In this document: piece by piece, positions 1 through 5,072 of the stretch
Position numbering within the stretch: the first letter of the stretch is position 1
Layout of the letters: each line of letters begins with the position of its first letter
Origin: Candidatus Acetothermia bacterium
GTDB lineage: Bacteria > Bipolaricaulota > Bipolaricaulia > Bipolaricaulales > Bipolaricaulaceae
NCBI GenBank assembly: GCA_011057175.1
Contig: DSBZ01000258.1
Location: 1 to 5,072, forward strand
DNA: 5,072 nucleotides
Direction of reading: 5' to 3'
Position numbers and translations under genes: made by a program
Notes under the pieces: generated by a model
What the model was told of the DNA's origin: nothing
Database searches by the model: none
The model's input: only the letters and a program-made list of their open reading frames with translations

Positions 1-1
1 C

Positions 2-157
2 ACCTATCGCGGCACGGTGCGTCAATACGTGGAGGAAGCGTTCTCCGGGTTCATCCCGGGGCTCGGTCCAGATGGGCCGCGGCGCCTCGTTGCCTATCTC
101 CGTCAGCGAATTTCCGGTCTCGCCCCCGTTGAATGTGATCTAGCTCACCTCCCTTGA
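2..157 (+). CDS. C-terminal tail of an unrecognised protein (5' partial)
   Basis: An open frame enters from the left edge and ends at a TGA at 155-157, giving 51 residues that begin TYRGTVRQYVEEAFSGF and end VECDLAHLP. I do not recognise the family. The visible part looks like a soluble protein end: a probable amphipathic helix (VRQYVEEAF), a Gly/Pro-rich turn (IPGLGPDGP) and a second helix (RRLVAYLRQRISGL). The other two forward frames are also open across most of this stretch. I chose this frame because its residue composition is the most protein-like and because its stop falls exactly at the promoter of the next gene, as expected for a gene boundary. No start can be placed. The call is inference from composition and context only, and the stretch could be non-coding. 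Confidence 0.5.
   Translation, partial: TYRGTVRQYVEEAFSGFIPGLGPDGPRRLVAYLRQRISGLAPVECDLAHLP
134..149. promoter_or_regulatory. CRP/FNR-family-like operator upstream of hpf
   Basis: The sequence reads TGTGA, six bases (TCTAGC), then TCACC. It differs at only one arm base from the classical CRP half-site pair TGTGA-N6-TCACA. It is centred at about 141.5, five bases upstream of the putative -35 box and roughly 48 bases before the predicted transcription start. That is a plausible activator position, though not one of the canonical -41.5 or -61.5 spacings. The site overlaps the last codons of the upstream reading frame, so the match could be coincidental. Which regulator would bind cannot be told from this window. 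Confidence 0.4.
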
Positions 158-183
158 CGGCCTACCGGTAGTTGTGGTAGGAT
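154..183 (+). promoter_or_regulatory. Putative sigma70-type promoter of hpf
   Basis: A -35 box TTGACG (154-159, five of six consensus bases) is followed by an 18-base spacer and a -10 box TAGGAT (178-183, four of six). Transcription would start near 190, leaving a leader of about 20 bases that holds the ribosome-binding site GGAGGGGAG (194-202). The TGA inside the -35 box is also the stop codon of the upstream reading frame. The spacer contains a palindrome that could serve as an operator. This is called by eye from consensus matches. Confidence 0.5.
162..171. repeat. Perfect 10-bp palindrome in the hpf promoter spacer
   Basis: CTACCGGTAG reads identically on both strands. A further GGTAGG at 176-181 can pair with CCTACC at 161-166, so two GGTAG copies compete for one complement. 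The whole cluster lies between the -35 and -10 boxes, a typical place for a repressor operator or a distorting activator of the MerR type. No regulator is visible in the window, so the role is inferred. Confidence 0.4.
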
Positions 184-210
184 CTAAGGGAACGGAGGGG
201 AGATCATAAC

Positions 211-729
211 ATGAGGCTTCATGTCGAGGAACGCTATGCGTCGGACTCAGGAGCGTTGACAAAATACGTGGAAAAGAAGGTTGAGGCGCTGTCTCGCTAC
301 TTCGACAAAATCCTCAAGTTGGACGTCATCCTCGAGGTGGAGGGGCCGATCCAGCGCGTACAGATGATGGGTTACCTCGTCAATCACAAGGTAGTGAAGG
401 CCAAGGCGGACACGAACGACATGTACGCCTCGGTCGACCAGGCCGTGGACAAGATGCAGCGCCAGCTCGTGCGGTACAAGGAGCGGTTGCGGGTGTCCCG
501 CAAGAGCGGGCATCCCGCTCCACCGCCGGGGCGGAAGGCCTCCGTCGGTCCGTCCGTGGAGGTGGTGGATGACTACGTGCGGGAACCCCTCACCCTCGAC
601 GCCGCGGTGCGCGAGCTCGAGCGGAGCGATCGGGAGTTCCTCGTTTTCTTCCGGGCCGAGGATGACCAGCCCGCGGTCCTGTTCCACCGCGGGGATGGTT
701 CATACGGACTCGTGGTTCCCCGCCGGTAG
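211..729 (+). CDS. hpf: Ribosome hibernation-promoting factor, long form
   Basis: This 172-residue protein matches the long HPF architecture. Residues 1 to about 95 form the S30AE/YfiA domain, with the expected YVEKKVEALSRYFDKI helix, the segment NDMYASVDQAVDKMQRQLVRYKERL and a basic tail. That domain sits in the decoding centre of the 30S subunit and blocks mRNA and tRNA. A linker rich in Pro, Gly and Lys (about 98-118) leads to the C-terminal dimerisation domain (about 123-172), recognisable from LTLDAAVRELERSDREFLVFF and the ending GDGSYGLVVPRR. In other bacteria that domain pairs two 70S ribosomes into inactive 100S dimers in stationary phase. The ATG follows GGAGGGGAG by eight bases and a putative promoter lies directly upstream, so this is probably the first gene of its transcript. 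The next gene begins at, or slightly before, its stop. Identification is firm; the regulation is inferred. Confidence 0.95.
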   Translation: MRLHVEERYASDSGALTKYVEKKVEALSRYFDKILKLDVILEVEGPIQRVQMMGYLVNHKVVKAKADTNDMYASVDQAVDKMQRQLVRYKERLRVSRKSGHPAPPPGRKASVGPSVEVVDDYVREPLTLDAAVRELERSDREFLVFFRAEDDQPAVLFHRGDGSYGLVVPRR

Positions 730-1738
730 GGCGAAAGGAGGATCCACGCTAGCCCTCGTTCTGTACTCGGGAAGCCTGGCGAGCGCGCTGGCGGTGCGGC
801 TCGCGGAGCGCGCTGGGGTCAGGCATCTGCGGCTCGTCTACTTTCGGTCCCCGTTCTTCCAGGGGGAAGAGGAGGTGGGGCTTCAAGCGCAGAACCTGTT
901 TGGAAGCACTCGCTTTCAGTGCATCACGCTGAAGCGCGATTTCCTTTCGTTGGGGAAGCGGGTGACCGGCTTCCCCTTTCCCTGTGGAAGGTGTCGCTGG
1001 CTGCTCCTGGAACGGGTGGGCCGCTTGGCGCGGCGCCTGCACGCCGACCTCGTGGTGACGGGCGAGGTCGTGGGGAGGCGCGCCCTGTGGGCAACCGATC
1101 TCCTTGCCCTCGAGCGAGCCGCGGGCCTCGCGGGGTGCGTGGTGCGACCTCTTTCCGCGCGTGTCCTTCCTCCCACGCGGGCCGAGGAGGAGGGGAAGGT
1201 GGATCGGAACGCGTTCCTCGACCTCGAGGAGGGCGATGCCTTGGGGGATAGGCTGAGGGCGCTGGCGACGAAGCTGGGGATCCCGCCTTCACCCACGGGG
1301 AGGGAGTGCCTGTTCACCGACCATGGTTTCGTCCAGCGTTTTCTGGAGTTCGATTCCGCCGCTGCTCTCACGGAGAACATGATCCAGCTCTTGCGATTCG
1401 AGCACTCATACCGCATGGAGTCCGGAGCGCGCGTCGTCGTGGCGGTGACCTCTGAGGAACAAGCCCGGTTGCAGCCGTTATTTCTGCCCACGGACATCCG
1501 CCTCTATGTGCAGATGCCTGGGTCGCCCCTCGCCCTGGTCCGGGCCCGTTGGCACGAGCATACCCCGGAGGAGAGGGAACGGATCATCGCGGATGCTGCG
1601 GAGCGGATGGCTGAAGTGGCGGAGCTCCCCCGTGCCGCGGCGTGGGTGGTCCGCTTCCGCTGCGAATGGGAGGGGGAGACGCGCCAGATGAGGCTTCGCG
1701 TCGAAGGGCACACTGCCCCGGCCTTGATCTCCCCCTGA
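695..1738 (+). CDS. PP-loop ATPase-fold protein related to tRNA-thiolation enzymes
   Basis: The frame encodes 347 residues from the ATG at 695, the only canonical start near the N-terminus. The first 17 or so residues overlap hpf and do not look conserved, so translation may really begin near 746. The N-terminal half resembles the ThiI/MnmA-like PP-loop group. It has LALVLYSGSLASALAVRL at the nucleotide-binding loop, PCGRC (C97, C100), ADLVVTGEVVGRRAL (about 118-132), RPLSARVLPPT, then GRECLFTDHGF with C205. The three cysteines match the positions used for sulfur or metal chemistry in relatives. From about residue 230 a C-terminal domain (IQLLRFEHSYRMESGARVVVAV) resembles the NFACT-R-type RNA-binding module found on such proteins. 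The loop is degenerate: canonical SGGxDS appears as SGSLAS, losing a glycine and the aspartate, so ATP-dependent activity is doubtful. The family is recognised from memory; the exact substrate is unknown. Confidence 0.8.
   Translation: MVHTDSWFPAGRAKGGSTLALVLYSGSLASALAVRLAERAGVRHLRLVYFRSPFFQGEEEVGLQAQNLFGSTRFQCITLKRDFLSLGKRVTGFPFPCGRCRWLLLERVGRLARRLHADLVVTGEVVGRRALWATDLLALERAAGLAGCVVRPLSARVLPPTRAEEEGKVDRNAFLDLEEGDALGDRLRALATKLGIPPSPTGRECLFTDHGFVQRFLEFDSAAALTENMIQLLRFEHSYRMESGARVVVAVTSEEQARLQPLFLPTDIRLYVQMPGSPLALVRARWHEHTPEERERIIADAAERMAEVAELPRAAAWVVRFRCEWEGETRQMRLRVEGHTAPALISP
734..741 (+). promoter_or_regulatory. Strong Shine-Dalgarno without a canonical start codon
   Basis: AAAGGAGG lies just after the hpf stop and is a near-ideal ribosome-binding site. 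In the reading frame of the PP-loop protein the codons after it are TCC, ACG (746), CTA (749), GCC, CTC, GTT and CTG (761), with no ATG, GTG or TTG at a useful distance. ACG begins four bases after the site. The conserved protein starts at about LALVLYSG, so the position fits a true start although the codon is non-standard. Confidence 0.6.
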
Positions 1739-1751
1739 CGGGGCTTACAAT
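1724..1751 (+). promoter_or_regulatory. Putative promoter of fmdB-rpoC
   Basis: TTGATC (1724-1729, four of six) and TACAAT (1746-1751, five of six) are separated by 16 bases, overlapping the last codons of the PP-loop gene. The predicted start near 1758 falls in three tandem TTGG units (1751-1762) and would leave a leader of about 50 bases. That leader contains a small ACGGG/CCCGT hairpin (1767-1781). No convincing terminator separates this promoter from the genes upstream, so readthrough from hpf is also possible. Confidence 0.4.
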
Positions 1752-1808
1752 TGGTTGGTTGGCGCGACGGGTTGCCCCCGTGAAGCTATCTCACAAGGAG
1801 GAGAGCTT

Positions 1809-2036
1809 ATGCCCATTCATCGTTACCGCTGCACCCGCTGTGGCATGGAGTTCCGCGAGCTCCGCCAGCCCAACGAGCGGGCGCTTGCGCGGTGCCCTGG
1901 GTGCGGCACAACCGAGGTGACGCGGCTCCTGCCGCGATTCGGTGTTGTCTATAAGGGAAGTGGGTTCTACACGACGGACTATCGTCGGCCGCGGGCCGAG
2001 GGTGGTTCGGCCGGAGGTTCCGCGGACGGTTCGTAG
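1809..2036 (+). CDS. FmdB-family zinc-ribbon protein
   Basis: This 75-residue protein has the hallmarks of the FmdB/CxxC zinc-ribbon family. It starts MPIHRYRCTRCG, and two cysteine pairs (C8/C11 and C29/C32) should bind one zinc ion. The family signature KGSGFYTTDYR (49-59) follows, then a short Gly/Ser/Ala-rich tail. Members are small cytoplasmic proteins. The name comes from a putative regulator of a formamidase operon, but the general molecular role is unknown. The ATG at 1809 is favoured over the upstream in-frame ATG at 1755 because AAGGAGG (1795-1801) precedes it by seven bases and the family begins with MPIY/H. It lies 70 bases after the PP-loop gene and 18 bases before rpoC, in the same frame as rpoC, so it is very likely cotranscribed with it. 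Confidence 0.93.
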   Translation: MPIHRYRCTRCGMEFRELRQPNERALARCPGCGTTEVTRLLPRFGVVYKGSGFYTTDYRRPRAEGGSAGGSADGS

Positions 2037-2043
2037 ATCGCTC

Positions 2044-2050
2044 GAGGTGA
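2044..2050 (+). promoter_or_regulatory. rpoC ribosome-binding site deciding between two GTG starts
   Basis: GAGGTGA matches the extended anti-Shine-Dalgarno complement. Two consecutive in-frame GTG codons follow at 2052 and 2055. Counting from the GAGG core, the second has the more usual seven-base spacing, so 2055 is preferred, but 2052 would change the protein by only one residue. There is no ATG in this frame before 2115, which is inside the conserved N-terminus. Confidence 0.6.
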
Positions 2051-2054
2051 TGTG

Positions 2055-5000
2055 GTGGTCATTTCCGGGGATGATATCCGAAGGATTCGCTTGGGATTGG
2101 CGTCAAGCGAAGAGATGATGTCGTGGTCTCGGGGGGAGGTGACGAACTCCGAGACGATCAACTACCGGAGCCACAAGCCGGAACGGGGCGGCCTCTACGC
2201 CGAAGAAATCTTCGGTCCGGAAAACGACTACGAGTGCTCGTGCGGCAAGTACCGGGGCAAGAAGTACGAGGGCATCACGTGCGACAAGTGCGGGGTTCTC
2301 GTCACGGATTCCGCGGTGCGGCGGGTGAACATGGGGCACATCCGGTTGGCGAGCCCGGTGGTCCACTTTTGGTACCTGAAAGGGGTGGCGAGCCCCCTGT
2401 CCCGGCTCCTGGGGATCAAGCGCCGCGACCTGCGGCGCATCGCGTACTACGAGACGGAGACATCGCGCGAGGACCTATTCGTCGTCACGCAGTCCACCTC
2501 TCCCAAGGTCCGTGCGGGTGAAACTCTGTACGGAACAGAGGTTCGGATCCTGGCCACCGCGTTCACGTTCCAGGTCGAGCCGGCCTATCTCGTCACGAAG
2601 GCCCCGCGGCTGGTGGCCGAGGAGGGAGGCGAGGTCCAGGTCGAGGAGCGGAAGCTCGCCAACGGCGAGACGTTCCGCGCTCTCGTGGTGGGACGCCACG
2701 AATACCCTGTGGCGGCCGATGCTGAGCTGCTTGTCGCGGATGGGGATAGGGTCGAGAAAGGGGAGACCCTTTGCGAGAGGCCGGTCGGCGAGCTCTGCTC
2801 GCAGACGATGTTCGAGATGCTGCGGGCGCGCTATGAGGGGGTGGAGGGGAACCCGATCCAGGAGGTCGTCGACAACCTCGCCCATCTCGTGGTGCGGGTG
2901 GGGGAAAACGTCCCCCTGCGCCTCGGGCAGGAGCTGTCCACCCTGGAGGCACGGGCCTATGACCGGTGTTTCCCCGGCGGGTTCGAGGCGGCAACGGGGG
3001 CCGAGGGGATCGAGCGCCTCCTGGGAGCGCTCAATCTGGACGCGCTCGCCGACGAGCTGTGGGAGGAGCTCGACCGGACCGCGAACCAAGGGGAACGACG
3101 ACGGATCCTCCACCGCCTGGAGGTGGTGGACCAGCTCCGCCGGTCCGGCAACAACCCCGGTGACCTCGTGTTGGAGATCATCCCCGTCCTTCCCCCTGCG
3201 TTGCGGCCGATGATCCAGCTCGAAGGCGGCAAGTTTGCGACCACCGACCTGAACGATCTCTACCGTCGCATCATCAACCGCAACAACCGACTGAAGAAGC
3301 TCCGCGAGATGGGCGCTCCCGAGATCATCCTCCGCAACGAGCGGCGGATGCTCCAGGAGGCGGTGGACGCCCTCATCCACAACGAGAAGAAGGACAACCC
3401 GATCCGGGGCCGGGACAACCGGCCGCTCAAGTCTTTGTCCGAACGCATCCAGGGCAAGCAGGGGCGCTTGCGGCGGCACCTCCTCGGCCGGCGCGTGGAT
3501 TACTCCGGCCGGGCAGTGATCGTCGTGAACCCCGCCCTCAAGATCCACCAGTGCGGGATCCCCAAGAAAATGGCTCTGGAGCTCTTCAAACCGTTCATCC
3601 TCGCCCGGCTGGAGAACCTGCCGTATGCGGATTACGACGAGATCAAGAACAAGGCCCTCGGTGGCGAGCTGCCCGAGGTGTGGGATGCCCTCGATGAGCT
3701 GATCCGGGAGTATCCGGTCCTCCTCAACCGCGCCCCGACCCTGCACCGCCTATCGATCCAGGCATTCCAGCCCGTGCTCGTGGATGGGGATGCGATCCAG
3801 ATTCACCCCCATGTCTGCCCTTCCTACAACGCGGACTTCGATGGGGACCAAATGGCCGTTCATCTGCCCCTCGGCAAGGAGGCGGTGCAGGAGGCGTGGG
3901 AGTTGATGCTCTCAGCGCGAAACACGTTGTCCCCCGCCCATGGACGACCGCTCGCCCTTCCCACCCAGGACCAGGTGTACGGGTTCTACTACCTCACGAT
4001 CCTCGCTCCCGAGGGGAAAGGGAGGGGAAAGGCGTTTCGCTCGCTGTCCGAGGCGGAGAAGGCCTACGAGCACGGCGCGATCAGCCTCCACGCTCCCATC
4101 AAGCTCCTTCTGGAAGGGAAGATCGTGGAGACGACCCTCGGGAGGGCGATCCTAAACCAAGCCCTCCCCCCCGATCTGCGGGACTACGGCGCGGTGTTCG
4201 ACGTGCGCCAGGTCCGACGCAAGGTGGAGGAGTGCTACCTCCGCTACGGCTGGGAACGGGCGGCGGTGGTCCTCGACGACCTGAAGGCCCTCGGGTTCCG
4301 CTATGCCACCCTATCTGGCCTCACGATCTCGATCCCCGATTGCGCGATCCCCCCCGAGAAGGTGGCCTTGGTGCAGGAGGCTCAGGTCCAGGTGGAGCGG
4401 ATCAACCAGATGTACGCGCGGGGCCTGGCTACAGAGGAGCAACGCTACCAAGCGGTGACACGGGTGTGGCGGGAGACGGTGGATGCGGTGGAGAGGGCGA
4501 CGATGGAGAACCTGGCCCGCATGCCGTTCAATCCCGTTCACGCCATCGTCTCCTCGGGGGCGCGCGGTTCCCCTGGCCAGGTGAAGCAGATCGCGGGGAT
4601 GCGCGGGCCGATGGCCGACCCACAGGGGAAGGTCCTCGAGTGGCCCGTGATTTCGAACTTTCGCGAAGGGTTGTCGATCTTGGAGTACTTCATCTCCACG
4701 CACGGTGGGCGCAAAGGGACCGCGGATACCGCGCTGCGCACGGCGAGCGCGGGGTACCTCACCCGGCGGCTCGTCGACGCCTGCGTCGACGCGATCGTGA
4801 AGGAACGGGACTGCGGGACCCAGCAAGGGGTGGAGGTCGACCCGCTGTACTTCGCCCCCCGGGGCCAGGTCATGGAGGAAATCCCGGACCGGATCTACGG
4901 TCGGGTGGCGGCGGAGCCGATCCGCGATCCGGGGACGGGAGACGTCCTCGTGGATGCGGGGATGCTCCTCGACCGGGCCACCTCCGAGCGAGTGGGGAGG

Positions 5001-5072
5001 ATGGAGGTCGAGCTTGACCTCAAGGCGAAGGGTGCGGAGGAACGGGTTGCGTACTGCAAGGTCATCGGCGAC
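2055..5072 (+). CDS. rpoC: DNA-directed RNA polymerase subunit beta' (3' partial)
   Basis: A reading frame of 1006 codons, open to the right edge, encodes beta', the subunit that holds the catalytic magnesium of RNA polymerase. In order, the N-terminal part RIRLGLASSEEMMSWSRGEV leads to the first zinc site (C61, C63, C76, C79). An insertion of about 100 residues (about 138-240) contains the hammerhead-like text VAADAELLVADGDRVEKGETL, as in the sandwich-barrel hybrid insertions of Thermus and Thermotoga. Then come FATTDLNDLYRRIINRNNRLKKL, RRHLLGRRVDYSGR (about 473-486) and the catalytic loop NADFDGDQM (592-600; D594, D596, D598). The F-loop (M849 onward) and the bridge helix (from H883) follow. 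C920 in DCGT is the first ligand of the second zinc site; its partners and the trigger loop lie beyond the window. The start is a GTG. Unusually, fmdB rather than rpoB lies upstream. Confidence 0.97.
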   Translation, partial: MVISGDDIRRIRLGLASSEEMMSWSRGEVTNSETINYRSHKPERGGLYAEEIFGPENDYECSCGKYRGKKYEGITCDKCGVLVTDSAVRRVNMGHIRLASPVVHFWYLKGVASPLSRLLGIKRRDLRRIAYYETETSREDLFVVTQSTSPKVRAGETLYGTEVRILATAFTFQVEPAYLVTKAPRLVAEEGGEVQVEERKLANGETFRALVVGRHEYPVAADAELLVADGDRVEKGETLCERPVGELCSQTMFEMLRARYEGVEGNPIQEVVDNLAHLVVRVGENVPLRLGQELSTLEARAYDRCFPGGFEAATGAEGIERLLGALNLDALADELWEELDRTANQGERRRILHRLEVVDQLRRSGNNPGDLVLEIIPVLPPALRPMIQLEGGKFATTDLNDLYRRIINRNNRLKKLREMGAPEIILRNERRMLQEAVDALIHNEKKDNPIRGRDNRPLKSLSERIQGKQGRLRRHLLGRRVDYSGRAVIVVNPALKIHQCGIPKKMALELFKPFILARLENLPYADYDEIKNKALGGELPEVWDALDELIREYPVLLNRAPTLHRLSIQAFQPVLVDGDAIQIHPHVCPSYNADFDGDQMAVHLPLGKEAVQEAWELMLSARNTLSPAHGRPLALPTQDQVYGFYYLTILAPEGKGRGKAFRSLSEAEKAYEHGAISLHAPIKLLLEGKIVETTLGRAILNQALPPDLRDYGAVFDVRQVRRKVEECYLRYGWERAAVVLDDLKALGFRYATLSGLTISIPDCAIPPEKVALVQEAQVQVERINQMYARGLATEEQRYQAVTRVWRETVDAVERATMENLARMPFNPVHAIVSSGARGSPGQVKQIAGMRGPMADPQGKVLEWPVISNFREGLSILEYFISTHGGRKGTADTALRTASAGYLTRRLVDACVDAIVKERDCGTQQGVEVDPLYFAPRGQVMEEIPDRIYGRVAAEPIRDPGTGDVLVDAGMLLDRATSERVGRMEVELDLKAKGAEERVAYCKVIGD

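Noticed and set aside
247..687. A 146-codon open frame on the minus strand opposite hpf
   Set aside because: It is a shadow of a clearly recognisable hpf, with no ribosome-binding site or family resemblance.
1731..1743. CCCC-TGAC-GGGG hairpin at the end of the PP-loop gene as a terminator
   Set aside because: The stem is only four base pairs and no T-run follows, so it is not a credible intrinsic terminator.
1767..1781. ACGGG/CCCGT hairpin in the fmdB leader as a riboswitch or attenuator
   Set aside because: A single five-base-pair stem in a leader of about 50 bases is too simple, and no known riboswitch core is visible.
1642..1920. A 92-codon plus-strand frame bridging the PP-loop gene and fmdB
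   Set aside because: It overlaps both recognised genes out of frame and its translation resembles no protein; the stretch is better explained by the promoter and leader of fmdB.
2050..2118. A 22-codon frame starting at ATG 2050 as a leader peptide for rpoC
   Set aside because: Its start touches the Shine-Dalgarno sequence, so the spacing is impossible, and it overlaps the rpoC N-terminus out of frame.
2475..3746. A 423-codon open frame on the minus strand opposite rpoC
   Set aside because: It is antisense to unmistakable, highly conserved beta' sequence. Its Leu/Val/His/Pro-rich composition is what the complement of GC-rich codons gives, and it shows no recognisable motif.
3896..5017. A 373-codon open frame on the plus strand overlapping rpoC in another frame
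   Set aside because: Its Gly/Arg/Pro-rich, low-complexity text comes from reading GC-rich rpoC out of frame; the rpoC frame carries the conserved motifs throughout.

Overview
This is a GC-rich window (roughly 60-65 % G+C by eye) in which every convincing gene lies on the + strand. It carries core information-processing genes of a bacterium. The best taxonomic clue is the partial RNA polymerase beta' subunit. Between the N-terminal zinc site and the central catalytic region it has a Thermus/Thermotoga-like insertion, and its text before the catalytic loop closely resembles Thermus beta'. This suggests a deep-branching, perhaps thermophilic lineage (Deinococcota-, Thermotogota- or Bipolaricaulota-like), but I cannot fix the phylum from this window.

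Layout: positions 2-157 hold the probable C-terminal tail of an unrecognised protein. Its stop codon is embedded in the -35 box of a sigma70-type promoter. Around that promoter lie a CRP/FNR-like palindrome (134-149) and a second perfect palindrome in the spacer (162-171). hpf follows (211-729), encoding a long-form ribosome hibernation factor with both the ribosome-binding and the dimerisation domain. Next is a PP-loop ATPase-fold protein related to tRNA-thiolation enzymes (about 695-1738). Its ATP-binding signature is degenerate, and no ordinary start codon lies at its strong Shine-Dalgarno sequence. A second putative promoter overlaps the end of that gene and would drive a 75-residue FmdB-type zinc-ribbon protein (1809-2036) and, 18 bases later and in the same frame, rpoC. 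rpoC runs off the right edge after 1006 codons.

The genes fit a translation/transcription theme: ribosome hibernation, a probable RNA-modification-related protein, a small zinc ribbon and RNA polymerase. The most unusual context feature is that rpoC is not preceded by rpoB, its almost universal upstream partner. The other points worth a second look are the degenerate PP-loop, the non-canonical start, the operator-like palindromes before hpf, and the in-frame fmdB-rpoC junction. I see no tRNA, rRNA, CRISPR array, insertion sequence or integration site, and no gene-free stretch longer than about 70 bases.
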